From: Bacteroidales bacterium UBA4116
GTDB taxonomy: Bacteria; Bacteroidota; Bacteroidia; Bacteroidales; Tannerellaceae
Reading direction: 5' to 3'
NCBI GenBank assembly: GCA_002381645.1
Contig: DFXE01000020.1
Coordinates: forward strand, 321,490-385,489
Length of the DNA stretch: 64,000 nucleotides
The translations under genes and the position numbers were made by a program. Position 1 is the stretch's first letter; each line of letters starts with the position of its first letter. Shown here piece by piece: positions 24,422 through 33,606 of this stretch. The notes beneath the pieces are model-generated. The model was not told the DNA's origin and made no database searches. It worked only from the letters and a program-made list of their open reading frames with translations.

Positions 24422-24462
24422 TTGTATGTTTATTATTTAGCCTATTGTATCAACTTATCATG

Positions 24463-24470
24463 CAAAGATA
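24463..24470 (-). promoter_or_regulatory. Probable -7 element of the nitroreductase-maf operon
   Basis: Minus-strand TATCTTTG matches TAnnTTTG. The -33 region has only TTG at a 22-bp spacing, so the upstream half is weak. Confidence 0.5.
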
Positions 24471-24646
24471 ATGACTGAAAATAAATTTCAATCAATAAAC
24501 AAAAATAAAATTAATGGGCGTCATTTTATCCAGTTTTTATTTTTGATGATAAAATATACTTTTATCCATTAACCACATTTTTTTAATTCTAATTATACGC
24601 TTAGAACATTTTTTGCGTTAATAAACTTGTAACGTAAAGACAAATT

Positions 24647-27061
24647 ATGAAGATTCGTGCTTTAGCTGCACTGCTATTTATACTTATTCCCTTACAAACA
24701 TACGCACAGAACCGTATTAAAATCAGCGGAAATGTACGGGATGCGGATGGTAATCCCATTGAACTGGCCGTAGTACAGATAAAGAATACAATGGTAGGAA
24801 CAATGACTAATGATAAAGGTTATTACTCGCTTACAGTGTCGCCTACGGATTCTTTAACTTTACTTTTTTCGTGCCTGGGTTATCATAAAGCTGAGAGAAT
24901 TATTCCTTCGGCGCAACAGGATATGCGGTTGAATGTACAAATGAATTCTGTTTCCATTTCTTTAGGTGAGATATCGGTTACTGCTGCACGTAGACAGGTT
25001 TCTACCATGGAAACCATAAATGCGGATAAGATAAGGTTAATTCCTGATCCTGCGGGAGGTAGTATTGAAAGTCTCGTGGTAACATATGCAGGTGTAAGTT
25101 CCAGTAACGAATTAAGCTCGCAATATTCAGTCCGGGGCGGAAGTTACGATGAAAATATAGTATATGTAAATGGCCTTGAAGTATTCCGGCCGCAATTGAT
25201 TCGTTCGGGTGAGCAGGAAGGATTGAGTTTTGTCAATCCGGATCTTACAGAATCGGTTAACTTTTCTGCTGGAGGATTTGAAGCAAAATATGGTGATAAA
25301 ATGAGTTCCGTTTTAGATATTACCTATAAAAAACCTACGTCATTCGAAGGTTCTGCTTCTGCCAGTTTTCTTGGTGCTAACGCGTATGTGGGAAGTTCAA
25401 CAGGAAAGTTTTCACAGGTTACCGGATTTCGTTATAAAACAGGGCGCTCTCTTCTAAAAACTACAGATACGGATGCAGAGTATGATCCTAACTTCATTGA
25501 TCTGCAAACCTATATGACTTACCAGATCGCTCCTAAATGGGAAATCAATTTCCTGGGTAATCTGGCAACAAATAACTTTAATTTCACTCCACACACACGG
25601 GAAACTTCTTTTGGTACAACTACAAACATTTCGAATTTCAATGTTTATTTTGACGGGAAAGAAAAAGACAAATTCCAAACCTTGTTTGGAGCTTTTACTA
25701 TAAAAAATAATCCAAATGAAAATACAGAGATAGGATTACAGGCGTCAGCCTTTAACAGCAGGGAAGAAGAGAGTTATGATATATCCGGCGAATATTGGTT
25801 GCAAAGTGGTGATGAGTCGGGTAATGGTGAGGATGAATCTTCCCCCCTATCCCTCGGGCGGTATCATGAACACGCCAGGAACAGGTTACATTCAAGTGTG
25901 ATCAATTTTGGACATTACGGGTCGGCCCGAATCAAAAGCAATACTATTAAATGGGGTGCTACAGTACAATTCGAAAATATAAGTGATCGCATAAGCGAAT
26001 GGGAAAAACGTGATTCTGCAGGTTATACCTTACCCCATACAGGAGAAGGCGTACATGTTATTTCAAACCTTTATTCCAATAATAATATAGAAAGTACAAG
26101 AATATCCGGTTATATACAAGATATTTTCAAATTTCGTACCCCCCAGGGATTATTTACTTTGATCGGCGGTATCCGCGGAAGCTATTGGACATACAATAAA
26201 GAATTTATTTTCAGCCCGCGCGCTTCGTTAGGCTTCATTCCTAACTTTAATCAGGACCTCACTTTCCGTTTTGCTACTGGATTATATTATCAACCTCCTT
26301 TCTATAAAGAATTACGTATCGTAAAAGCAGACGAATCAAGCAATAATTATGTCGACCTCAATAAAGACCTTAAATCTCAACGTTCCATTCATTTTATCCT
26401 GGGAGGTGATTATGCTTTCAAAGCCCTTGATCGTAACTTCAAGTTTACTACAGAATTATATTATAAAAAACTGGATAACATTAACCCATATACAGTAGAC
26501 AACGTCAAAATTCGTTATTATGGTGAAAATTGCGCCAAAGGTTATGCCGTAGGAGTGGATTTCAAATTCTTCGGTGAATTTGTTCCGGGAACAGACTCGT
26601 GGATAAGTTTGTCGTTAATGAAAGCACAGCAAACGATTTATGATTCCATAAAAGCGCCTTTACCTAATAATCCGGGTTATAACTTATCCCTTTTCTTTCA
26701 AGATTACTTCCCGGGTTATGAACGGATAAAACTTAACCTTCGTGGCGTATTGTCGGGAAGACTTCCCGTTACCGTTCCGGGAAAAGGATATGAAAACAAT
26801 CATAGTTTTAAAACATCTCCCTACCGCCGTGTCGATTTAGGGATGTCTTATCAGTTAGCCGGAGGAACGGATGCCATTATGAATAGGGGTTTCTTCCGTA
26901 ATCTCAAAAACATATGGGTAGGAGTTGATATCTTTAATCTTTTCGACATCAAAAATGTAAATTCATACTTCTGGATTACAGATGCAAATAGTGCTCAGTT
27001 CGCCGTACCGAACTATCTTACCGGAAGACAATTGAATGTACGTCTGATTGTTGATTTCTAA
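24647..27061 (+). CDS. TonB-dependent receptor
   Basis: 804-residue outer-membrane receptor: signal peptide 1-20 (LAALLFILIPLQTYAQ), carboxypeptidase-regulatory-like domain at about 23-105 (ISGNVRDADGNPIELAVVQI), plug at about 115-225 (AGGSIESLVVTYAGVSSSNE; YSVRGGSYDENIVYVNGLEV), then the barrel ending RQLNVRLIVDF with terminal Phe. There is no SusD or other partner gene adjacent. It stands alone between a divergent operon and the mce operon. The substrate is unknown. Similar short receptors are widespread in Bacteroidales. Confidence 0.93.
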   Translation: MKIRALAALLFILIPLQTYAQNRIKISGNVRDADGNPIELAVVQIKNTMVGTMTNDKGYYSLTVSPTDSLTLLFSCLGYHKAERIIPSAQQDMRLNVQMNSVSISLGEISVTAARRQVSTMETINADKIRLIPDPAGGSIESLVVTYAGVSSSNELSSQYSVRGGSYDENIVYVNGLEVFRPQLIRSGEQEGLSFVNPDLTESVNFSAGGFEAKYGDKMSSVLDITYKKPTSFEGSASASFLGANAYVGSSTGKFSQVTGFRYKTGRSLLKTTDTDAEYDPNFIDLQTYMTYQIAPKWEINFLGNLATNNFNFTPHTRETSFGTTTNISNFNVYFDGKEKDKFQTLFGAFTIKNNPNENTEIGLQASAFNSREEESYDISGEYWLQSGDESGNGEDESSPLSLGRYHEHARNRLHSSVINFGHYGSARIKSNTIKWGATVQFENISDRISEWEKRDSAGYTLPHTGEGVHVISNLYSNNNIESTRISGYIQDIFKFRTPQGLFTLIGGIRGSYWTYNKEFIFSPRASLGFIPNFNQDLTFRFATGLYYQPPFYKELRIVKADESSNNYVDLNKDLKSQRSIHFILGGDYAFKALDRNFKFTTELYYKKLDNINPYTVDNVKIRYYGENCAKGYAVGVDFKFFGEFVPGTDSWISLSLMKAQQTIYDSIKAPLPNNPGYNLSLFFQDYFPGYERIKLNLRGVLSGRLPVTVPGKGYENNHSFKTSPYRRVDLGMSYQLAGGTDAIMNRGFFRNLKNIWVGVDIFNLFDIKNVNSYFWITDANSAQFAVPNYLTGRQLNVRLIVDF

Positions 27062-27143
27062 AGCTTGGACTAAAGTCTGAATAAACATTAAATCACTGTT
27101 ACAAAAAATAAAGAAATATTTCTTCATTCCTAAATAAAGTATG

Positions 27144-27151
27144 TACCTTTG
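27144..27151 (+). promoter_or_regulatory. Probable -7 element of the methylmalonyl-CoA operon
   Basis: TACCTTTG at 27144-27151 matches TAnnTTTG. The -33 region has only a TTTC-like sequence near 27119-27122. The start codon is 46 bp downstream. Confidence 0.55.
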
Positions 27152-27197
27152 CGCCCGTATTATATAACGTATTACTAAATATTAATTTATTAACGAC

Positions 27198-27608
27198 ATG
27201 GATATTACGCATATTGAGCACCTGGGTATTGCCGTAAAAAGTATTGAAGCTTGTTTACCTTATTACGAAGGAGTACTGGGACTAAAATGCTACAACATCG
27301 AGGTAGTGGAAGACCAAAAAGTTAAAACCGCTTTCTTCAAAGTAGGCCAAACTAAAATTGAATTACTTGAACCAACCAGCGAAGACAGTACTATTGCTAA
27401 ATTTATTGAGAAAAAAGGTGAAGGCATTCATCATATTGCTTTTGCTGTTCCTTCTGTTCAGGAAGCATTGAATGAAGCAGCCTCCAAAGGTGTGCAGTTG
27501 ATTGATAAAGCACCTCGTGGTGGTGCAGAAGGTTTGGATATTGCTTTCCTTCACCCAAAATCAACATGCAGTGTGCTTACTGAACTTTGTATGGAAGGAA
27601 AGAGATAA
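27198..27608 (+). CDS. mce: Methylmalonyl-CoA epimerase
   Basis: Interconverts (S)- and (R)-methylmalonyl-CoA in the succinate-propionate pathway. The 136 residues form the vicinal-oxygen-chelate fold, with metal ligands recognisable in ITHIEHLGIAVKS (His), KTAFFKVGQTKIELLEPT (Glu), GEGIHHIAFAVPSV (His) and a C-terminal Glu in SVLTELCMEGKR. It is the first gene of the decarboxylase operon, which fits with supplying the epimer used by the decarboxylase. Confidence 0.96.
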   Translation: MDITHIEHLGIAVKSIEACLPYYEGVLGLKCYNIEVVEDQKVKTAFFKVGQTKIELLEPTSEDSTIAKFIEKKGEGIHHIAFAVPSVQEALNEAASKGVQLIDKAPRGGAEGLDIAFLHPKSTCSVLTELCMEGKR

Positions 27609-27681
27609 GAAGGCAAAGATTTTACAATTTCCAAAACTACAAATTAAAGAAATCATTTCTAACAACAAATCAAAAATAACA

Positions 27682-29235
27682 ATGAGTAACCAACTTGAAA
27701 AAGTAAAAGAGCTTATCGCCCTTCGCGAAAAGGCACGTCTTGGTGGTGGAGAAAAAAGAATCGAGGCCCAGCACAATAAAGGCAAATACACTGCCCGCGA
27801 ACGTATTGCAATGTTGCTTGATGAAGGTAGCTTCGAAGAATTTGACATGTTTGTTCAACACCGCAGTACTAATTTCGGTATCGAAAAAACTAAATTTTTA
27901 GGTGACGGTGTTGTTACAGGCTATGGAACGATCGACGGACGTGTGGTATATATCTATGCACAGGATTTTACCGTCTTTGGTGGTGCTTTATCTGAAACTT
28001 TAGCTTTGAAAATTTGTAAAGTAATGGATCAGGCCATGAAAATGGGTGCCCCTGTAATCGGATTGAACGATTCGGGTGGTGCACGTATTCAGGAAGGTGT
28101 AAATGCTTTGGCAGGTTATGCTGAGATCTTCCAACGCAATATACTTGCGTCCGGTGTTGTTCCTCAAATATCAGGTATATTCGGCCCGTGTGCAGGCGGA
28201 GCTGTCTACTCTCCGGCTTTAACTGACTTTAATATCATGACACGTGGTACCAGCTATATGTTCCTTACGGGACCTAAAGTGGTCAAAACTGTTACAGGAG
28301 AAGACGTAACCCAGGAACAGTTAGGAGGCGCAAGTGTTCACACAACCAAATCGGGAGTGGCACATTTTGCGGTTGATACGGAAGAAGAAGGATTTGAACT
28401 GATACGCAGATTACTAAGTTTCTTACCACAAAATAATCTGGAAGAAACACCATTAGTGGCATGTAAAGATCCGATTGACCGTCTGGATGATGTATTGAAT
28501 GAAATAATCCCCGATAGTCCGAATCAGGCTTATGACATGTATGAAGTAATCGGTACGATCGTGGATAATAATGAATTTCTTGAAGTTCATGCTGATTATG
28601 CTAAAAATATCATAGTTGGTTTTGCACGTTTCAATGGACAGTCAGTCGGTATTGTAGCTAATCAACCTAAAATAATGGCCGGTTGCCTGGATAGCAACGC
28701 TTCCCGCAAAGCCGGACGCTTTGTTCGCTTTTGCGATGCTTTCAATATTCCATTGGTAACTTTGGTTGACGTTCCGGGATTTCTTCCGGGAACCGGACAG
28801 GAATATAATGGTGTGATCCTTCATGGGGCAAAATTACTTTATGCTTATGGTGAAGCTACTGTACCTAAAGTAACAGTAACATTACGTAAATCTTATGGTG
28901 GGGCCTATTGTGTGATGAGTTCAAAACACCTTCGTGGCGACATGAACTATGCATGGCCTACTGCTGAGATTGCAGTAATGGGTCCGAGTGGTGCAGTAGA
29001 AGTTATTTTCGCTAAAGAAGTTGCTGCTTCTCCTGATCCCGCAAAGACAACTGCCGAAAAAGAAGAAGAATACAGAAAGGCATTTGCGAACCCGTATAAC
29101 GCTGCTCAATATGGTTATATCGATGATGTGATCGAACCGCGTAACACCCGCTTCCGCATTATACGTGCTTTACAGCAGTTACAGACTAAAAAACTGACAA
29201 ATCCTGCTAAGAAACATGATAATCTGCCTTTATAA
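27682..29235 (+). CDS. mmdA: Carboxyltransferase alpha subunit of methylmalonyl-CoA decarboxylase/propionyl-CoA carboxylase
   Basis: Transfers the carboxyl group of methylmalonyl-CoA to biotin. The 517 residues match MmdA/PccB length and show the two crotonase-like halves: ALREKARLGGGEKRIEAQHN, PVIGLNDSGGARIQEGVNAL and GIFGPCAGGAVYSPALTDF (first oxyanion hole), then LVDVPGFLPGTGQEYNGVI and VTLRKSYGGAYCVMSSKHL (second). The frame is open upstream to 27502, but that stretch overlaps mce, so I take the ATG at 27682. Together with OadG-, BCCP- and OadB-like genes it forms a sodium-pumping decarboxylase. Confidence 0.96.
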   Translation: MSNQLEKVKELIALREKARLGGGEKRIEAQHNKGKYTARERIAMLLDEGSFEEFDMFVQHRSTNFGIEKTKFLGDGVVTGYGTIDGRVVYIYAQDFTVFGGALSETLALKICKVMDQAMKMGAPVIGLNDSGGARIQEGVNALAGYAEIFQRNILASGVVPQISGIFGPCAGGAVYSPALTDFNIMTRGTSYMFLTGPKVVKTVTGEDVTQEQLGGASVHTTKSGVAHFAVDTEEEGFELIRRLLSFLPQNNLEETPLVACKDPIDRLDDVLNEIIPDSPNQAYDMYEVIGTIVDNNEFLEVHADYAKNIIVGFARFNGQSVGIVANQPKIMAGCLDSNASRKAGRFVRFCDAFNIPLVTLVDVPGFLPGTGQEYNGVILHGAKLLYAYGEATVPKVTVTLRKSYGGAYCVMSSKHLRGDMNYAWPTAEIAVMGPSGAVEVIFAKEVAASPDPAKTTAEKEEEYRKAFANPYNAAQYGYIDDVIEPRNTRFRIIRALQQLQTKKLTNPAKKHDNLPL

Positions 29236-29256
29236 TTCGTTAAAGAAGTAAAGCAT

Positions 29257-30141
29257 ATGATAAGAAAAAAGATAGGGGTATTACTCTTGTTTGTTCTGCT
29301 GTTTTCTATTGGAGCACAGGCGCAACGTGTAACCTCAATGCGAATAAATGAAGTTCTGGTCATCAATGAAGATAATTTCGTGGATGATTATGGTAAACGA
29401 AGCGGATGGATAGAGTTATATAATGCTTCTGCCGGAACGGTAGATATACGTGGGTGTTATCTGACTAATGACAGAAATAACCCTACCAAATATCCTATTC
29501 CTAAAGGTGATGTACTTACCCGGATCAGTCCTCATCAACACGTCCTTTTCTGGGCCGACGGACAACCTTCCAGAGGTACTTTCCATGTTAATTTTACTTT
29601 AGATCCAACAAAGGAGAACTATATCGCTTTATATGATGCAGACGGCAAAACACTTGTTGATGAAATTGTAATACCGGCAAAACAACGAGCAGATATCAGT
29701 TTCGGACGCAAAGTGGACGGGGAAGACGAGTGGATATTATTTGAAAAAGTTACTCCAAGTACAAATAACCTGACACTGGATTCAAACGAAAAGATTGATA
29801 ACTTCAAACTTAATGATCCGATAGGGATAGGTATGACGCTTACTGCAATGGCTGTGGTTTTTTGCGGATTGATTCTGTTATATCTTATTTTTAAAATGAT
29901 TGGAAACTTATCTATTTCTGCAAGTAAACGTAGAGCACAAAAAGCATCCGGTGCAGTCAACAGCCAGGAAACTGGAGAAATTTCAGGGGAAATCCTTGCT
30001 GCTATAGGCGCTGCATTGTATGAATTAGATGAAGACGTGCACGACATCGAAAATACGGTTCTTACTATACAGAAAGTAAAACGTAACTATTCTCCTTGGA
30101 GTTCTAAAATATACAGTTTACGTGAAACCCCAAGAAAATAA
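29257..30141 (+). CDS. Lamin-tail domain/OadG-like fusion: gamma subunit of the sodium-pumping decarboxylase
   Basis: 294 residues in three parts: signal peptide 1-23 (LLLFVLLFSIGAQAQ), an exported lamin-tail-like beta domain at about 25-165 (MRINEVLVINEDNFVDDYGK; SGWIELYNASAGTVDIRGCY; HVLFWADGQP), and one membrane helix at about 188-213 (GMTLTAMAVVFCGLILLYLI) with a cytoplasmic tail as in OadG. Classical gamma subunits have only the helix and tail, in about 80-110 residues. The tail has helical AAIGAALYELDEDVHDIE segments. Its position between mmdA and the biotin carrier supports the gamma role. The purpose of the periplasmic domain is unknown. Confidence 0.88.
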   Translation: MIRKKIGVLLLFVLLFSIGAQAQRVTSMRINEVLVINEDNFVDDYGKRSGWIELYNASAGTVDIRGCYLTNDRNNPTKYPIPKGDVLTRISPHQHVLFWADGQPSRGTFHVNFTLDPTKENYIALYDADGKTLVDEIVIPAKQRADISFGRKVDGEDEWILFEKVTPSTNNLTLDSNEKIDNFKLNDPIGIGMTLTAMAVVFCGLILLYLIFKMIGNLSISASKRRAQKASGAVNSQETGEISGEILAAIGAALYELDEDVHDIENTVLTIQKVKRNYSPWSSKIYSLRETPRK

Positions 30142-30162
30142 TTATCTAAAAACAAACAAAGA

Positions 30163-30594
30163 ATGAAAAGTTTTAAATATACAATCAACGGCAACGTATA
30201 TAAGGTGCACATCAATTCAGTGGAAGAAGATATTGCTGAAGTAGAAGTAAATGGTACGCCTTATAAGGTAAAAATGGATAAGCCTGCAAAGAAACAAGTA
30301 GTAACGATAAAAAGACCTGCACAAGCTCCTACAACGGCAACTGGAGAGCCTGTTGTTTCACGCCCGGCAACACCTTCAGCAGCAGGTGCTGTTAAATCAC
30401 CTCTACCTGGAGTTATACTGGAAATTAAATGTAAGGTAGGTGACACGGTTAAAAGAGGACAAACACTCCTTATTTTGGAAGCCATGAAAATGGAGAACAG
30501 TATCAATGCAGACCGTGACGGAAGCATTATTGAAATAAAAGTAAATAAAGGCGATTCTGTATTGGAAAATGCAGACCTCGTTGTAATCGGATAA
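30163..30594 (+). CDS. Biotin carboxyl carrier subunit
   Basis: Carries carboxybiotin from the carboxyltransferase to the membrane decarboxylase. The 143 residues have an N-terminal beta region (1-50), a Pro/Ala-rich linker (about 50-75, RPAQAPTTATGEPVVSRPAT) and a biotinyl domain whose acceptor is Lys109 in LILEAMKMENS. Typical of MmdC-type subunits. It lies 21 bp after the gamma gene and 4 bp before the beta gene. Confidence 0.95.
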   Translation: MKSFKYTINGNVYKVHINSVEEDIAEVEVNGTPYKVKMDKPAKKQVVTIKRPAQAPTTATGEPVVSRPATPSAAGAVKSPLPGVILEIKCKVGDTVKRGQTLLILEAMKMENSINADRDGSIIEIKVNKGDSVLENADLVVIG

Positions 30595-30598
30595 GAAT

Positions 30599-31759
30599 AT
30601 GCAAGAAAGTTTTTTATCATTCCTTGGTGAGAACCTTCAGCTGTTTCTTACCTATACAGGGATATATAATGCAACTCCGGGTCATCTTATAATGATCGTG
30701 ATTGGATTGATTTTTATATTCCTTGCGATAAGATATGAATTTGAACCTATGCTGCTTATACCTATTGGATTTGGTATATTGATTGGTAATATTCCTTTTA
30801 AAGATGCCGGCTTACAGGTAGGTATTTATGAAGAAGGTTCTGTACTTAACATCCTCTACCAGGGGGTAGTCCAGGGTTGGTATCCACCATTGATATTCCT
30901 GGGGATTGGGGCTATGACCGACTTTTCAGCATTGATATCTAATCCTAAACTTATGTTGATTGGTGCGGCTGCCCAATTTGGTATCTTTGGGGCTTATATT
31001 ATTGCTCTTCAGATGGGTTTTGAACCAAACCAAGCTGGTGCTATTGGTATTATTGGTGGTGCCGACGGTCCTACAGCTATCTTCCTTTCGTCAAAACTGG
31101 CACCTAACCTGATGGGGGCTATTGCTGTATCTGCCTATTCGTATATGGCTTTGGTACCAATCATACAGCCTCCTTTCATGCGCTTACTGACAACAAAGAA
31201 AGAACGTTTGATCCGCATGAAACCACCGAGAGTAGTTTCTTCTACTGAGAAGATAGTTTTCCCAATTGTTGGTATGTTGTTAACTTGTTTCCTCGTACCT
31301 TCGGGTTTACCTCTTTTGGGTATGTTATTCTTCGGAAACCTTATCAAAGAAAGTGGTGTGACACGTCGACTTGCGGAAACAGCTCGTGGACCCCTGATCG
31401 ACACTATAACTATTCTGTTAGGTGTTACTGTTGGAGCTTCTACTCAAGCTACCCAATTTTTAACAGTTAACTCAATAAAGATTTTTGGTTTGGGAGCTTT
31501 ATCATTTGTAATAGCCACTTGTGCCGGTATTCTTTTTGTTAAGTTTTTTAATCTATTCCTAAAAGAAGGCAACAAGATTAATCCGCTTATCGGTAACTCC
31601 GGTGTATCTGCAGTTCCCGACTCTGCACGTATTTCTCAAACGGTAGGTTTAGAATATGACCCAACCAACTATTTGCTGATGCATGCAATGGGCCCGAACG
31701 TGGCAGGTGTGATCGGTTCAGCTGTCGCTGCCGGTATATTGTTAGGGTTCTTGGTATAA
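30599..31759 (+). CDS. mmdB: Sodium-transporting decarboxylase beta subunit
   Basis: Integral membrane subunit that decarboxylates carboxybiotin and pumps sodium ions outward. The 386 residues contain about nine to eleven hydrophobic segments and the family signature GAIGIIGGADGPTAIFLSSK, whose Asp is the sodium-site residue in the Klebsiella enzyme. Other conserved pieces are YQGVVQGWYPPLIFLGIGAM and NYLLMHAMGPNVAGVIGSAV. It is the last gene of the operon and is followed by a strong hairpin. By sequence alone, oxaloacetate and methylmalonyl-CoA versions are hard to separate; mce and mmdA in the operon favour the latter. Confidence 0.95.
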   Translation: MQESFLSFLGENLQLFLTYTGIYNATPGHLIMIVIGLIFIFLAIRYEFEPMLLIPIGFGILIGNIPFKDAGLQVGIYEEGSVLNILYQGVVQGWYPPLIFLGIGAMTDFSALISNPKLMLIGAAAQFGIFGAYIIALQMGFEPNQAGAIGIIGGADGPTAIFLSSKLAPNLMGAIAVSAYSYMALVPIIQPPFMRLLTTKKERLIRMKPPRVVSSTEKIVFPIVGMLLTCFLVPSGLPLLGMLFFGNLIKESGVTRRLAETARGPLIDTITILLGVTVGASTQATQFLTVNSIKIFGLGALSFVIATCAGILFVKFFNLFLKEGNKINPLIGNSGVSAVPDSARISQTVGLEYDPTNYLLMHAMGPNVAGVIGSAVAAGILLGFLV

Positions 31760-31777
31760 AATAATTAAAACATATAT

Positions 31778-31812
31778 AAAAACGGCTGCATCAAAATGAT
31801 ACAGCCGTTTTT
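31778..31812. terminator. Bidirectional terminator between mmdB and the kinase gene
   Basis: 16-bp stem with one mismatch (31778-31793 with 31797-31812), an A-run on the 5' side and TTTTT on the 3' side, with a 3-nt loop. It lies between two convergent genes and could stop transcription from both. Confidence 0.85.
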
Positions 31813-31835
31813 CTTTTCTTAAATTAAAAATGAGT

Positions 31836-32966
31836 TTATTCTTTATATTCTTCTTCCGGTTCTCTTATCTTTAATGTAAAAAAGAAAGTTGTCTCTTTTC
31901 CCTCTTCGGATTTAAACCAGAATTTCCCCTGATGCAACTCTATAAAAGCGTTACAAATCATTAATCCTAAACCAGAGCCATGTTCATTATTTGTACCAAA
32001 AGTAGAAAAATACTCAGTTTTCAATAGCTTTTCTTTATCACTATTTTTAATGCCTTTTCCTGAATCCGTAATATTAAAATACACATAATTTTCCTCCACC
32101 CGGGTGGATATACTCACTACCCCACCTTCATAGCTGAATTTAATAGCATTGGACAGGAGATTACGTACTATTGTTTTTATCATATCAACATCTACTTCAC
32201 CCATCAATTCCTTATCTATACTCTGGGATACAATAGTGACCTGTTTAAGCTCGGCTATTGGCCGGTAAATCGAGATGATACTTTCAATAATACTGTTGAT
32301 ATCAGTTTTCTGCCTGTGTGGTTGTGTTTTATGTTGAGTAAATTTATTCCATTTCGTCAGATTATCCAAAAGCTGAAAAGTATCTTCCGATGTCTTAGCG
32401 ATAAGTAAAAGCATCTGATATATATCTTCACCAACTTTTTCCCTGTCAATCATTTGAAGCACAGAATTGTTCATCATTTTTAATGATCCTAAAGGAGTAC
32501 GCATATCATGTGACACGATGGAATAAAGCATATCTCTTGATTCAATAGCTGCTTCAAGCTCCTGCTTTATACGTTCAATACTATATAATTCAAAACGATG
32601 TGCGATTCGTTTTATAAGTTCTTCACGTTGAAAAGGTTTAGTAACATATTCGGTAGCTCCCAACTGATATCCCTTAACGATACTGGGCATATCACTTAAT
32701 GCAGACATTATAATTACAGGTATATCATTCGTTTCTGGATTGCTTTTAAGCCGCTGCAATACTTCATACCCATCCATTTCGGGCATCATGATATCCAGTA
32801 AAATTATGTTGGGATGTTTTTCCTGGGCAATCTGCAAAGCCTTTACTCCATTATTTGCAGTAAGCAATGAATAACCTTCTTTTTTTAAGATAGCTTGTAC
32901 AAGCATAACATTCGTTGGAATGTCATCTACAATCAATATTGTATATTCACACGCAAAGTTCTTCAT
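31836..32966 (-). CDS. Response regulator fused to histidine kinase
   Basis: 376-residue cytoplasmic signalling protein. N-terminal receiver domain (about 7-122) with the acidic pocket ILIVDDIP and phospho-acceptor Asp in IILLDIMMPEMDGYEVL, then HisKA with the phospho-accepting His in YSIVSHDMRTPLGSLKMM, and an HATPase domain (IVRNLLSNAIKFSYEGG; DSGKGI; GSGLGLMICNAF). There is no membrane segment, so the signal must come by phosphotransfer or cytoplasmic partners. I prefer the ATG at 32966 (MKNFACEY) because the receiver fold begins there; an in-frame ATG at 33002 adds 12 residues. No response-regulator gene adjoins it. Confidence 0.93.
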   Translation of the reverse strand: MKNFACEYTILIVDDIPTNVMLVQAILKKEGYSLLTANNGVKALQIAQEKHPNIILLDIMMPEMDGYEVLQRLKSNPETNDIPVIIMSALSDMPSIVKGYQLGATEYVTKPFQREELIKRIAHRFELYSIERIKQELEAAIESRDMLYSIVSHDMRTPLGSLKMMNNSVLQMIDREKVGEDIYQMLLLIAKTSEDTFQLLDNLTKWNKFTQHKTQPHRQKTDINSIIESIISIYRPIAELKQVTIVSQSIDKELMGEVDVDMIKTIVRNLLSNAIKFSYEGGVVSISTRVEENYVYFNITDSGKGIKNSDKEKLLKTEYFSTFGTNNEHGSGLGLMICNAFIELHQGKFWFKSEEGKETTFFFTLKIREPEEEYKE

Positions 32967-33002
32967 TAAAATCCCAACTCTATCGATTGACAAATTTATC
33001 AA

Positions 33003-33555
33003 AGTATTTTGATAAATTCGTATTATCTTAGCTAATAGTTGTTATTTCTTTATCAGGATATAACCCGTTATTTAATATAAGTAACAATACATCGGTAATA
33101 TAATAATAATTACCTATTCTTGTCTCTGGTAAGCTTATATTATCAACCAAGGACATTTTGCTAAGAATTCATGTATACATTTTATTACAATAACGATTAT
33201 ATGCCGAATTCATTCAATACGGAAATTTTTATTCTCATAAAGAAACAATTCCCGACTGGGTTACCTATAATTTCGTAGGAAATAATAACAATTTCTATTA
33301 ACGGTTAATAAAGATGCAGAAAATGCTGTATTTAACCTTTTCATCAAATAGTTCAATTTTTTTTCCCGATGAAATTTCATTAATACCAGAGAAAAACTTT
33401 AAAATCAATCTGCTTAAGCACAATTCAGACAGATGTATTTGAAGAATTATCCGATCTGCAACTTTCATTTCTTTTATTTAGCATTTTCCATTTACGTAAC
33501 AAGAGAAATGAAACTAACAAAATGATTCCCATTCTAAGATTTACTTCTACCAATT
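33003..33555. other. Gene-poor spacer between the kinase gene and secA
   Basis: No complete gene is supported. It contains a decayed-looking plus-strand frame (listed separately) and otherwise AT-rich sequence with no RNA gene that I can recognise. Confidence 0.5.
33194..33442 (+). pseudogene. Possible decayed coding remnant
   Basis: One plus-strand frame runs 82 codons with a single internal TAA at 33299-33301. It reads naturally like protein (YAEFIQYGNFYSHKETIPDW then VTYNFVGNNNNFY; after the stop, FFPDEISLIPEKNFKINLLK). There is no good start codon and no recognised family. In such AT-rich DNA a stop would be expected several times over this length, so decay of a former gene is plausible but not proven. 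Confidence 0.3.
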
Positions 33556-33588
33556 AAAAAGGATATTCCAATTTAGAATACCCTTTTT
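33556..33588 (-). terminator. Terminator after secA
   Basis: AAAAAGGATATTC (33556-33568) pairs with GAATACCCTTTTT (33576-33588) with one mismatch. On the minus strand the stem is followed by T-rich sequence, 19 bp beyond the secA stop codon. Confidence 0.75.
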
Positions 33589-33606
33589 AATTTTAGCTAT
33601 TAAAAA

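Noticed and set aside
27502..27681. Extended N-terminus of the carboxyltransferase subunit
   Set aside because: It overlaps mce and adds 60 residues unlike the family; the ATG at 27682 begins the conserved N-terminus.
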